Source: Saprospiraceae bacterium
GTDB lineage: Bacteria; Bacteroidota; Bacteroidia; Chitinophagales; Saprospiraceae
Length of the DNA: 64,000 nt
NCBI GenBank assembly: GCA_021604865.1
Contig: BQJU01000026.1
Span: forward strand, 1 to 64,000
Reading direction: 5' to 3'
Shown piece after piece: positions 44,321 through 53,323 of the stretch. The notes below the pieces were generated by a model. It worked only from the letters and a program-made list of their open reading frames with translations. It was not told the DNA's origin and did not search any database. The position numbers were made by a program, and so were the translations under genes. Positions within the stretch are counted from its first letter, which is position 1. Every line of letters begins with the position of its first letter.

Positions 44321-47300
44321 TTAGAATCCAACTTTTAACCCAAACGCGAAAGTTCTCGAACTAGGATAGGCGCTTTCATCAACACCGATGATCAATCTGG
44401 AACCGACATTTTGGCTATCTGTTCCCCTTGTATTTACTTCCGGGTCTGGACCAGGATAATCGGTGAAGGTGGCCAGGTTAATTATTGAGAAGTATACCTG
44501 TGCCGAATTTAACCAGGATGAAACACCTAGTTTGGCAGTTGGTAGGTTGTAAGCTAAACGTACGGTTTTAATTCTCAGGTAAGATCCATCTTCAATAAAC
44601 CGATCCGATACATCAACCTGTGTGGCACTACTTACCTTGGGGAATTTAGCATTGGGATCGGGGTTTTCAGCGGTCCAGTAGTTGCCAAACAATTCGGCAA
44701 ACTGGTTTTGTCCCCGGTTAAAGGAACTCAAGTGGGTACCGGCAGTTGCAAAGAAAATATCGTTACCGTAGGAACCTTCCAAGAAGACGTTTAAATCAAA
44801 GTTTTTATAAGAAAAATTAGAACCAAAACCCAGGAGGAAATCAGGGTGCGGATTGCCAATAATGATGCGATCCTGTGTATTGACCACTCCGTCATTGTTT
44901 TGATCTACATATTTTATAAATCCTTCGTCATCAAGGCCGTCTTCAACCAAACCATAAAACATACCCATTGGCTCGCCTTCTCTGGCAATGTTAAGGGTAG
45001 AATTAAAAGGTTGACCCAAACCACTACCTAATACATCTTCTCCTCCGGCCAGACTTACGACTTCGTTTTTATTGAAAGAGATTTGTCCGTAGGCATTCCA
45101 TTTAAAATCGCTGACCAATAGGTCGGCATCAAGACTCAATTCAATACCAGCGTTTTTAGTGGCACCAATATTTCTCAAAATCGAACCAAATCCAACAGAG
45201 GGAGGCAGTGGAACGGAAGCAAGTAAGTCTTCCGTATCTTTACGGTAATAATCGAAGGTAAATCTCAACCTATTGTCGATCAAACCCAGATCAAAACCGA
45301 TATCGAGTTGTTTGGTGGTTTCCCATCTTAAATCCGGATTGGCGATGGCCGCCGGTACAAAACCGATGACTTCAGAGCCTCCACCGTAGACAGCAGTGAC
45401 AGAGTTAAGCCTATTCAACGTTTGATAGGAATTGATACCCTGGTTGCCGGTGATCCCGTAACTAACCCGCAATTTTAGGTTGTTTACGAATTGGCTGCTA
45501 GCCAAAAAAGCTTCGTCAGAAACTCTCCAGGCAAAGGCACCGGATGGGAAATAACTCCATTTGTTATTGGGTGCAAAACGAGAAGAACCGTCTGCACGAA
45601 GACTAGCTGTAAACAAATATTTACCTTTCAGGGTATAATTGACCCGTCCCAATGCAGAGGCCAAGGTCCATTCATTGTATCCTGAAGATGGCGGGTTGAT
45701 GGTTTCTGCGGCACCTAAGTCGTAATTTTCGGTAGTGTTGTTGCTAAAACCTGAAACGCTGGCGCCTAGACTTTTAGATTTGTACTCCTGGGCTGTAAAA
45801 CCGGCAAGAAAACTAAAATCATGAGCGCTTCCAATGGTTGTATTATAGGTTAACAGGTTCTCATTTAGCCAAGAATAACTTTCAGTCCTGCTTTCAGAAG
45901 CTGAACCCCGATCATTGGCATATAAAATAGGCGTAAAGGCTTCATTTGAGGCCAGGTTGAAGTCGGCACCCCAAATGGTTTTGAAGGTCAAGCCTTTGGC
46001 TAAGGCAACATCCACATAAACATTACCGATAAAAGTATTGAGTACCCGATTGTCTTTGCGCATGGCAAATTCCATCGGATTGGTCGTACTTGGATCAATA
46101 AAAGTATAAACTTGTGAAAGTTCGGTGGGCAACCCATTTTCGTCATAAATAGGCAAGGTAGGTGGTGCCGATAAGGCTCCTGAAAGTAAATTTTGACCAA
46201 AGTGTCCATTGTCTACATTCTGATAATTGATGATACTACGTGCGAGATTTAGGTTCGTCCCAACTTTAATTAATCTATTCACTTCTGTGTCCAAATTCAG
46301 GCGTACAGAACCTCTTTTTACACCAGTATTGATCAAAATTCCTTGCTGTTCAAAGAAATTGCCTGACAGCGAATAACTTGTCTTGTCACTACCCTTAGAA
46401 AAAGAGATGGTATGGTTTTGAAGACGGGCTGTTTGATAAACCACATCCTGCCAGTTTGTTCCGGCTCCGCTTGGGATAGGATCAAAGAAAGGCTGCTGGC
46501 CATTATTCTTCAGGTATTCATTAACCACAATTGCATATTGTTGAGCATCCAGCAGCTCAAACTGATTCATGACTTCCTGAGCACCAAAGTAGGTTTCTAC
46601 ATTGATTCTGCCTGCCTGGTTTTTGCTTCCTTTTTTTGTAGTCACAATCACAACACCATTCGCTCCTCTGGATCCATAAATTGCCGTTGCAGAAGCGTCT
46701 TTTAGGATGTCTATCGATGCAATATCCGCCGGATTAATAAAAGAAATATCTCCGGTAATGGGATAACCATCCACTACATATAGTGGTTCATTGTTTCCAA
46801 TCATGGAGTTATTACCCCTTATTCTCACCTCGACACGTCCTCCTGGTCTGCCGGAGTTTTGCGTAACTTGAACCCCTGCCGCCCGGCCTTTTAAGGCTTG
46901 AGAGATTTCATACACAGGGAATTCTGCAATTTTCTCGGCATCTACCTGAGTAACAGATCCGGTAAGGTCGTCCTTTTTTACATATCCATAACCTACTACC
47001 ACTATTTCATCCAACGCCTGTACATCGGTCGCTAATGTTATATCAATAATGGATTGACCGGCTACTTTCATCTCCTGGGTATTGTACCCTACAAAACTAA
47101 AGACCAGTACTGCCTCATCTGAAGGCACTTCAATGGAATAGGCTCCATCAATATCAGTAATGGTACCCACAGAGGTACCTTTAACACTTACATTTACCCC
47201 AGGTAAACCCTCAGGGGCATCTTCACTGGTCACCTTGCCAGTAACTACTTTTTCTTTCAAAACAGTTTTCGAGTAGGTATCTGGTGCTTCTCTAGTGCCA

Positions 47301-47404
47301 GAATGAGCCATTAATACAGGTGAAAAAAACAGCAGCAACAAAAAATATAAGACCAGTTTGCTGTTTTTTTGAAGAGATCGATGGTTAGAAAATTTTGATT
47401 CCAT
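44321..47404 (-). CDS. susC: SusC/RagA-family TonB-dependent transporter, pair 2
   Basis: 1027 residues. Signal region LLLLFFSPVLMAHSG, then the carboxypeptidase-regulatory-like domain VVTGKVTSEDAPEGLPGVNV to VGYNTQEMKV, then LDEIVVVGYGYVKKDDLTG and the plug segment IASIDILKDASATAIYGSRG. The barrel ends in Phe (FAFGLKVGF). It imports oligosaccharides with SusD2 across the outer membrane. The N-terminal ~130 residues, including the odd M-A-H-[NS]-G signal end, are strongly shared with SusC1, while the barrels diverge. It is the first gene of arm 2, driven by the operator-controlled promoter at 47705-47749. Confidence 0.96.
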   Translation of the reverse strand: MESKFSNHRSLQKNSKLVLYFLLLLFFSPVLMAHSGTREAPDTYSKTVLKEKVVTGKVTSEDAPEGLPGVNVSVKGTSVGTITDIDGAYSIEVPSDEAVLVFSFVGYNTQEMKVAGQSIIDITLATDVQALDEIVVVGYGYVKKDDLTGSVTQVDAEKIAEFPVYEISQALKGRAAGVQVTQNSGRPGGRVEVRIRGNNSMIGNNEPLYVVDGYPITGDISFINPADIASIDILKDASATAIYGSRGANGVVIVTTKKGSKNQAGRINVETYFGAQEVMNQFELLDAQQYAIVVNEYLKNNGQQPFFDPIPSGAGTNWQDVVYQTARLQNHTISFSKGSDKTSYSLSGNFFEQQGILINTGVKRGSVRLNLDTEVNRLIKVGTNLNLARSIINYQNVDNGHFGQNLLSGALSAPPTLPIYDENGLPTELSQVYTFIDPSTTNPMEFAMRKDNRVLNTFIGNVYVDVALAKGLTFKTIWGADFNLASNEAFTPILYANDRGSASESRTESYSWLNENLLTYNTTIGSAHDFSFLAGFTAQEYKSKSLGASVSGFSNNTTENYDLGAAETINPPSSGYNEWTLASALGRVNYTLKGKYLFTASLRADGSSRFAPNNKWSYFPSGAFAWRVSDEAFLASSQFVNNLKLRVSYGITGNQGINSYQTLNRLNSVTAVYGGGSEVIGFVPAAIANPDLRWETTKQLDIGFDLGLIDNRLRFTFDYYRKDTEDLLASVPLPPSVGFGSILRNIGATKNAGIELSLDADLLVSDFKWNAYGQISFNKNEVVSLAGGEDVLGSGLGQPFNSTLNIAREGEPMGMFYGLVEDGLDDEGFIKYVDQNNDGVVNTQDRIIIGNPHPDFLLGFGSNFSYKNFDLNVFLEGSYGNDIFFATAGTHLSSFNRGQNQFAELFGNYWTAENPDPNAKFPKVSSATQVDVSDRFIEDGSYLRIKTVRLAYNLPTAKLGVSSWLNSAQVYFSIINLATFTDYPGPDPEVNTRGTDSQNVGSRLIIGVDESAYPSSRTFAFGLKVGF

Positions 47405-47456
47405 AACTAGCTTCAGGTTATTTAAATAATTACTTTTTTAGTGAAGAGGGAATTGA

Positions 47457-47472
47457 TGTTAAACGTTTAAGC
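47457..47472 (-). promoter_or_regulatory. Second LacI-type operator near susC2
   Basis: TGTTAAACGTTTAAGC differs from the perfect palindrome at two outer bases. It lies 53 bases upstream of the susC2 ATG and 248 bases (centre to centre) from the promoter operator at 47705. No consensus -7 element abuts it, so it is probably an auxiliary site, for looping or as a roadblock. Confidence 0.65.
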
Positions 47473-47704
47473 AAAATCGTAAAATTTAGTGTTTTTTAAT
47501 TGTTCATAGTTGTTGAGCTTAAATTTTGGTGATAAATATGATGGATTTCCAGGGATTTCCTTTTGATCGGGTAATTCTTGCCTAGTTATAATTAGGCATT
47601 GATCGGATAGCGTTGTTTCGCAGGGGACATGACATGGCTAAAGCGGATGGTTCTCCATCGCTGGTGTTCTTTTACGCGAACAGCTGCTAGATATATTATT
47701 TTTT
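47473..47704. other. Leader region of susC2
   Basis: This non-coding stretch between the two operators forms the inferred susC2 leader. It contains GTTGTTTCGCAGGGG (about 47612-47626), which resembles one arm of the element at 33407, with only a weak partner (ACGCGAACAGC, about 47685). No ORF or known riboswitch was recognised. Confidence 0.4.
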
Positions 47705-47749
47705 GCTTTAACGTTTAAGCAAACTTACTTAAAAAGCGGGAATTGGCAA
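47705..47749 (-). promoter_or_regulatory. susC2 promoter with overlapping LacI-type operator
   Basis: On the minus strand TTG (47747-47749), exactly 19 bases, then TAAGTTTG (47720-47727) match the Bacteroidota -33/-7 consensus. The operator GCTTTAACGTTTAAGC (47705-47720, one mismatch) begins at the last base of the -7 element. The transcript would carry a leader of about 300 bases before susC2. Its arrangement is the same as at the lacI promoter. Confidence 0.82.
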
Positions 47750-47912
47750 ATTTTTTTTCATTTTTTTTTGATAGAATAGAACATTTTGAACATTAATGGA
47801 TTATTCCCCCACTAATATTTTGAATTTTGCGAGCTGATGAAAGATTGTTGTGATTGAATAACGTTCCCTTACAAGGGGCATGGAGGTTAAAACGGGATTT
47901 TCTAAACAAGGA

Positions 47913-48263
47913 TTAAACAAAAGAATGCCGTTCCTCACTAAGCGCTCCCCGATCCAAAAATCCTTTAATCTTTTGGGCCCGCATTTTACTGTGAGTCATA
48001 CTGGTTTTGAATCGAAGGGGGAGGTAGGCATTGATGAGTTTGCGTTCTTCATTTGTGCTCCACATTTTGGGATTGGTATTGGCAAGATTGGCAGTGCTAT
48101 TCAGTTTGTCACCATTAAAGGTCAGGAAACCGGTAGTGCGTCGTGTTTCTGTGATATCCAGACCATACTGACCAAAATATTCGGCGAAAGCTTCGGGCAC
48201 TATTACTCTGCCGCGTTGGTTGCTAATGGCTTCATTCCTTCTTGCTAAACTCAAATTCTCCAC
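47913..48263 (-). CDS. Small ORF of unknown function, possibly a gene remnant
   Basis: 116 codons on the minus strand, overlapping the last ~32 bases of the serine hydrolase gene in another frame. The composition (many Asn, Arg, Glu, Thr and a segment GRVIVPEAFAEYFGQYGLD) looks more protein-like than the opposite-strand ORF at 47880-48248. I do not recognise a family, there is no signal peptide, and the initial residues come from the overlap, so the true start may be further in. It could be the tail of a lost gene or a non-coding open frame. Confidence 0.3.
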   Translation of the reverse strand: MENLSLARRNEAISNQRGRVIVPEAFAEYFGQYGLDITETRRTTGFLTFNGDKLNSTANLANTNPKMWSTNEERKLINAYLPLRFKTSMTHSKMRAQKIKGFLDRGALSEERHSFV

Positions 48264-49554
48264 CCCCTTGTCTCAAAATCATTTTATTTTCCTTTGGAAG
48301 AAATTCCATTTTTAACATGGCCTGGTCAAATTTAAATTGATGAAGTTCATAGGCTTCCAAGGGAAACTTAGGTTGCCCTGTCCCCTGTCCCATGAGCACA
48401 TTACCTTCTTTGGTTATCGTGATATCAATGGGGAGACTTGGGCTGCTGTATACGCCCAGATATTGATCCAGCTCTTCACTTTTAAGTTCCAGAGTCGGCT
48501 TAAATTCGGGTAGTGTGTATTCGTTGCCAAAATAAATGCTCAAAGCGCCGATCATAATATCATTCATTGGCATGACTACACCGTTTGTCGTGTAAGCTAT
48601 AGCAATACTATCTTCTGGAAAATAGGCAGCCATGGATTGGAAACCATCAATGCCCCCGGTATGCCCAAAAGCTTTCTTTTCATAGAAGGGCAACTGAAAC
48701 ATGCCAATACCAAAACCATCCACTATTTTTTTCATTTCGCTTAATGACTTATCGGAAATCAATGTGCCGGTAAATAGTTGGGTATAAAAGGAATTCAAAT
48801 CTGTCGGGTTTGACACTACAGCTCCAGCGCCTAAGGGGACACTCATATCCGTTTCTGTTGCCAATTCCCAATTTTGAAGCCTGGTATAGGATAGGGCCTC
48901 GTTTTTTAGAGGATTAATTTTATCACCGTAATAAGTATTGCTTAATTGGCAGGGAGTGCTGATGCGATCTTCGAGGATAGTGGAAAAATATTTGTCCTCC
49001 AATTTTTCAGCGATAAACGAAAGCAACACATAGTTTGTATTGGAATATTCCGCCTTTTCATTAGGTTCGAAAACAGGTTCATTTTCCATGACCCTATTAA
49101 GAAGGTCCTGCTGTGTATGAGGCTCTTCCATCCAATTGACGTATTCCTTAGAATTGGTAAAATTGTAAAGTCCACTTCGATGTCTCAAAAGCTGTTCGAT
49201 GGTTATTTCCTTTGCGTTGGGTATTTCGGGATAAAACTCAGCCAATTTGGTATTCAGACTTAACTTTTTCTCTTCAACCAATTGCATAATAATGGTTGCG
49301 GTAAACGTTTTTGAAATCGACCCGATGCGGTATTTAGTAATCGCGGAGGCTGGGAATTTATTTTCAACATCTGAAAAACCAAAAGCATTTTGATAGACTT
49401 CATGGCCCTTTTTAAAAATGGAAATACTGCCCATTCCTTTATCATTGGCTCCAATTTTGGCAAAAAAGCTATCCATTTTTGCGTTGTCAAAAGTCTGGGC
49501 GGTTAAATTAAATGCTAATAAAAGTAAAGTGATTGCAAATACGTTTTTGATCAT
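48232..49554 (-). CDS. Exported serine hydrolase, beta-lactamase / class C penicillin-binding fold
   Basis: 440 residues with signal peptide VFAITLLLLAFNLTAQ. The catalytic S-x-x-K is in RIGSISKTFTATIIMQLVEE (Ser79, Lys82). The Y-x-N motif is KAEYSNTNYVLLSFIAEKL, and the third motif is FGHTGGIDGF (H-T-G in place of K-T-G, usual in family S12). The C-terminal ~100 residues (DQYLGVYSSPSLPIDITIT) form the lipocalin-like extension of this group. Members include D-aminopeptidases, esterases and peptidoglycan DD-peptidases; the substrate is not predictable. It is periplasmic. It reads as a single gene in the same direction as, but outside, the polysaccharide locus, with no LacI operator. Confidence 0.9.
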   Translation of the reverse strand: MIKNVFAITLLLLAFNLTAQTFDNAKMDSFFAKIGANDKGMGSISIFKKGHEVYQNAFGFSDVENKFPASAITKYRIGSISKTFTATIIMQLVEEKKLSLNTKLAEFYPEIPNAKEITIEQLLRHRSGLYNFTNSKEYVNWMEEPHTQQDLLNRVMENEPVFEPNEKAEYSNTNYVLLSFIAEKLEDKYFSTILEDRISTPCQLSNTYYGDKINPLKNEALSYTRLQNWELATETDMSVPLGAGAVVSNPTDLNSFYTQLFTGTLISDKSLSEMKKIVDGFGIGMFQLPFYEKKAFGHTGGIDGFQSMAAYFPEDSIAIAYTTNGVVMPMNDIMIGALSIYFGNEYTLPEFKPTLELKSEELDQYLGVYSSPSLPIDITITKEGNVLMGQGTGQPKFPLEAYELHQFKFDQAMLKMEFLPKENKMILRQGGGEFEFSKKE

Positions 49555-49958
49555 TTTCTGGTTTGTTTTTTATTAAAATTCTTTTGGTTGAGCCGCTCTT
49601 CGCACTTGTTTGTTTTGTAAGCAAGCTCGTAAATTCCGTAAAGATACATATATGCCACGCCAGATCTAAGTGTTTTGGTCCAATTGTGTTTTTACTTCGA
49701 CAAATAACGCTGGAGGGAATCACGGCCTCCAAACCTACGCTAAAAGATAGGATTCGCAGGATTTTACATGGTTTCATCTAGTGTCTAGCCTCCTTTATCG
49801 AATACTCGGCCCTTTGATGGATAAGTTCTTTGTCAATGGTTATATTTGTTATTGCTGTGATACAGATAGGAAGCAAAAGAAATTACCCATTACGAGCTTG
49901 TTCCTGCTGATTTTCAACTAGAATCCGCTCTAAACAATTCTAAAAAACACCAACCATC
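49555..49958. other. Intergenic region between divergent genes
   Basis: This 404-base gap separates the serine hydrolase and the ABC permease. GGCCTCCAAAC (49724-49734) is a lone arm of the palindromic family. TATATTTG at 49841-49848 matches the -7 consensus on the plus strand, but the nearest TTG elements are not 19 bases away, so it is only a weak promoter candidate for the permease. No RNA gene or convincing ORF was found. Confidence 0.45.
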
Positions 49959-52412
49959 ATGAATGTAGGATTATTGATCAATCATTTAAAAATCGCATTT
50001 AGAAATCTGAGAAAAAATGGCGGATACTCCCTGATCAATATCGTGGGACTAGCATTGGGCCTTGCTGGTTGTTTGTTGGTGTTTTCCTATACCCAATTTG
50101 AAAAAAGTTACGACACCGATCATCCCGATGTCGATCGTCTTTACCGGGTCAATCAAACGAATATTTGGAACCCCGAAGGAGGTGTTATGGGCTCTAGTGC
50201 GCCACCACTGGCAGCCTTGCTTAAAGAAAAATACCCCGAGGTAGAAGCCGTTACCCGGATAAATACACCGGGTTCCCGAACGGTGAGGTATGAAAAGAAT
50301 AGCCAGGATATTATCGCTTTTAATGAAAGTGAGGTGCTGGCAGCGGATTCTAACTTTTTCGACTTTTTTGCTTTTAAACTAAAAGAAGGCGATGCCCGTA
50401 CTGCATTAAAAGGAGTCGGAAAGGTGGTTTTGTCGGACATTGCTGCTGAGAAGTATTTTGGCAAAGAGCCCGCCCTTGGCAAAATACTGGAATTAGGAGA
50501 TGAAGGAATGCCTGTAGTAGTGACGGGTGTCACGGAGCCTCAGCCAGACAACCAGCACTTTCAATTTGATTTTCTACTATCCATGCCTACCAATCCCAAT
50601 GTTGAGAAATTTGATTGGAGTTTTATATGGACTCAGGTGGTTACTTATGCCAAACTTATACCCAAAGCGGATGCCGGTTTGCTGGAGTCAAAATTCAAGG
50701 ATTTAGCAGATACTTATGTGCAACCCACCTTTTCCAGGCTGGGCATGGATTACCGTGATTTTGTCAGCGGCAAGGGTGGTTGGAACTTTTATTTGCAGCC
50801 GGTAAAGGATATCCATTTGAAATCGGTCGATATCGGTAATCGGATTGGGCTATTGGGCGATATCGCCATCGTTAATTTGTTGAGTATTGTAGCCCTGCTG
50901 ATTTTGATTATTGCCTTGCTCAATTTTATCAACCTTTCTACCGCAAGAGCCAGTACCAGAGCAAAGGAAATTGGTGTAAAAAAAACAATGGGCGCTCTTC
51001 GCAATTCCCTGGTCAGCCAGTTTTTGATTGAGTCCATTGCCGTCACAGCACTTGCTACACTACTTGCGTTGGCCATGTTGTGGCTATTACAATCCGCCAT
51101 CCATTATTTTACAGGGATATTGATTTCTACTGCATTCATTTTCAGTTTGGAATTTTTGCCTATCCTTTTATTGATCCCGCTTGTAATTGGGCTCATAGCA
51201 GGCCTGTATCCGGCATTCTACCTTTCCGCCTTCAGGCCAATTGAAGTATTAAAAGGCAATATGACTAGTGGTGTGAAAACAGTGACTTTAAGAAATGTGC
51301 TGGTAACCGTGCAGTTTACTATTTCCATTGCCCTGATGGCGGGCACTGTTCTCATTTATCAACAGATGAATTATTTGAATCAAAAGAACCTCGGGTTTAA
51401 TGAAGAAAATATTTTGGTGATCAATCACTCTGAAAAATTAGGCAATCAGTTGTCTTCTTTCCGGGAGGAGGTTCAAAATCTGCCAGGAGTTACTCATGCT
51501 GCTTTGGCTATGGATATGCCGGGTAGAGGCATGTGGGAAGATATTTTTGAGAGGGAAGGCTCCGAAATTAAATTGCCGATTAGCCAGAATAAGATAGATG
51601 AAGCATTTTTCCCGGCAATGGGCCTGACGCTTGCATCAGGCAGGGCTTATGAAAAGGGTAGACCAGCCGACAAAAATGGCGTCATCATCAACGAAACCAC
51701 TGAAAAGTTATTTGACTGGAAAGATGGCGAGGCTTTGGGCAAAAAGATCCTCTATCCGGGGTATCCCGAAGAGCTGAAAGTTATCGGAATTGTAAAGGAT
51801 TTTCATTTCCAGTCGCTGCGGGAAAGCATCACACCACTGATGTTCTTCCATGTTGATTCTGATATGTGGGGAGATCAACGGGTACTGGCTATCAAATACA
51901 CCCAAAAAGCGGAAAAAGAATTGTTGTCTCATTTGGAAAAAGCCTGGCAAAAAATGGCTCCAGATGCGCCCTTTGAATATTCCTATTATGATGAAGAACT
52001 GACCCAACTCTATACCCAGGAACGCAGCCTGTCTGGCCTCATTTCAATTTTCACCGGGTTTTCCCTCTTTATTGCCATTATTGGCCTGGTGGGGTTGCTG
52101 GCCTATTCAGCTGAACAAAGAAGAAAAGAGATCGGTATTCGCAAGGTGCTCGGGGCCTCCATTTTACAGGTGTTTTTAATGCTTAACCGACAATACCTCA
52201 AGTTGTATATATTGGCTTTATTGCTGGCCATTCCTCTTTCCTGGCATGCGATGCAGGAATGGTTGAATTCCTTTGCCTATCGAATAGACGTCAATGTATT
52301 TGTATTCCTGATAGCGGGATTTGTGGTGGTGTTTTTATCGTTTTTGAGTGTGAGTTATTTGTCACTGAAAGCTGCGTCGGTGAATTTGGCTGCTGTTTTG
52401 AAGGATGAGTAG
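49959..52412 (+). CDS. Large ABC transporter permease (two FtsX/MacB modules)
   Basis: 817 residues, the size of the duplicated permeases of Bacteroidota. Opening LLINHLKIAFRNLRKNGGYSLINIVGLALGLAGCLLVF (in pieces) gives the first helix, followed by a periplasmic MacB_PCD-like domain to about residue 290. Three helices then carry RTRAKEIGVKKTMGALRN. After a second helix-and-periplasmic-domain unit, the last three helices carry EQRRKEIGIRKVLGASILQ. The two E-I-G-[IV]-[RK]-K turns are the FtsX coupling signatures. There is no ATPase gene in the window. Members of this orphan group are often near regulators or stress genes and probably extrude hydrophobic or antimicrobial compounds; the substrate is unknown. 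Confidence 0.9.
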   Translation: MNVGLLINHLKIAFRNLRKNGGYSLINIVGLALGLAGCLLVFSYTQFEKSYDTDHPDVDRLYRVNQTNIWNPEGGVMGSSAPPLAALLKEKYPEVEAVTRINTPGSRTVRYEKNSQDIIAFNESEVLAADSNFFDFFAFKLKEGDARTALKGVGKVVLSDIAAEKYFGKEPALGKILELGDEGMPVVVTGVTEPQPDNQHFQFDFLLSMPTNPNVEKFDWSFIWTQVVTYAKLIPKADAGLLESKFKDLADTYVQPTFSRLGMDYRDFVSGKGGWNFYLQPVKDIHLKSVDIGNRIGLLGDIAIVNLLSIVALLILIIALLNFINLSTARASTRAKEIGVKKTMGALRNSLVSQFLIESIAVTALATLLALAMLWLLQSAIHYFTGILISTAFIFSLEFLPILLLIPLVIGLIAGLYPAFYLSAFRPIEVLKGNMTSGVKTVTLRNVLVTVQFTISIALMAGTVLIYQQMNYLNQKNLGFNEENILVINHSEKLGNQLSSFREEVQNLPGVTHAALAMDMPGRGMWEDIFEREGSEIKLPISQNKIDEAFFPAMGLTLASGRAYEKGRPADKNGVIINETTEKLFDWKDGEALGKKILYPGYPEELKVIGIVKDFHFQSLRESITPLMFFHVDSDMWGDQRVLAIKYTQKAEKELLSHLEKAWQKMAPDAPFEYSYYDEELTQLYTQERSLSGLISIFTGFSLFIAIIGLVGLLAYSAEQRRKEIGIRKVLGASILQVFLMLNRQYLKLYILALLLAIPLSWHAMQEWLNSFAYRIDVNVFVFLIAGFVVVFLSFLSVSYLSLKAASVNLAAVLKDE

Positions 52413-52447
52413 GCTTGTTTCGAAGGGCTATCCCTGCCGAACAAGTC
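52412..52447 (+). terminator. Hairpin after the ABC permease gene
   Basis: GGCTTGTTTCGAAGGG (52412-52427) and CCCTGCCGAACAAGTC (52432-52447) pair imperfectly around a short loop, starting at the permease stop codon. The TTGTTTCG arm recalls the element at 33407. No T tract follows, so termination is only probable. Confidence 0.4.
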
Positions 52448-52558
52448 TAGTAATTAGCCATCTTCGGGAATAAAAATTGAGGAAGTTTCAGGATTTTTCA
52501 CCATAATTCTGACTAATGCTTAATATTGCCCCAATTGTTACATTCAAAGAACCTATTT

Positions 52559-53323
52559 ATGCCAAAAGGATATTTAATTGACATGGACGGCGTCATTTAC
52601 AGTGGAGATGACCTCATTCCCGGTGCCGACGATTTTATTGCCAAGCTAAAAAAAAAAGATATACCTTTTCTATTTCTAACCAATAACAGTCAGCGAAGCC
52701 GCAGGGATGTGGTCAACAAGCTGGCCGGTCTGGGTATTGAGGTGGAGGAAAGTCATATATTTACCAGTGCGATGGCCACTGCTCGTTTCTTGGCGCGCAT
52801 GAAGCCCCATGGTACCGCTTATGTGTTGGGCGAAGGGGGATTGTTGACCAGCTTGCACCAGAATGGGTACTCCCTGGTTTCTCAGAATCCGGATTTTGTG
52901 GTGGTCGGTGAGGGGCGGAATTTTACGCTGGAAATGGTAAATCAGGCGGTAGAAATGATCCTCAATGGTTCAAAATTAATAGCTACTAACCTGGACCCTT
53001 CACCTAAAAAGAAGGGGTGGACCAACCTGGGCATCCGTGCTGTGGTGGCTATGCTGGAGGAGGCTACTGGTATTCAGGCCTTTTCTGTAGGAAAACCTAG
53101 TCCGGTTATGATGCGTGTCGCCCGGAAAGAATTGGGTCTGGCGACTGACGAAACGACCATCATTGGTGACACAATGGATACCGATATCCTGGGAGGTATT
53201 CAGGTAGGCTACCGCACCATTCTGACCCTTTCTGGCGTGTCCAAAAGAGAAGGGTTGAAAAATTATGCCTTCGCTCCGGATTTGGTCGTTAACTCCATTG
53301 CTGAAGTCGAAATTGAGGAGTAG
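52559..53323 (+). CDS. HAD-superfamily IIA phosphatase, NagD-like
   Basis: 254 residues from ATG 52559 (MPKGYLIDMDGVIY); the in-frame TTG at 52526 is not needed. All HAD motifs are present: I, LIDMDGVIYSGDD; II, FLTNNSQRSRRDV; III with the Lys in SVGKPSPVMMRVARKELG; IV, TTIIGDTMDTDILGG. The C2a cap lies between motifs II and III. This is the layout of NagD, AraL and related phosphatases that remove phosphate from nucleotides or sugar phosphates in the cytoplasm. No nag genes are near, so the gene name is withheld. It converges on the giant SprB-repeat gene across palindromic element D. Confidence 0.9.
   Translation: MPKGYLIDMDGVIYSGDDLIPGADDFIAKLKKKDIPFLFLTNNSQRSRRDVVNKLAGLGIEVEESHIFTSAMATARFLARMKPHGTAYVLGEGGLLTSLHQNGYSLVSQNPDFVVVGEGRNFTLEMVNQAVEMILNGSKLIATNLDPSPKKKGWTNLGIRAVVAMLEEATGIQAFSVGKPSPVMMRVARKELGLATDETTIIGDTMDTDILGGIQVGYRTILTLSGVSKREGLKNYAFAPDLVVNSIAEVEIEE

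Noticed and set aside
47880-48248. Plus-strand 122-codon ORF opposite the small minus-strand ORF
   Set aside because: Its residues (clustered Phe, Cys, Ile, Gly) look like a reverse-strand shadow and it overlaps the serine hydrolase end on the other strand.
49841-49848. TATATTTG as a firm promoter for the large ABC permease
   Set aside because: It matches the -7 consensus but has no TTG at 19-20 bases upstream, so it is mentioned only as a weak candidate.
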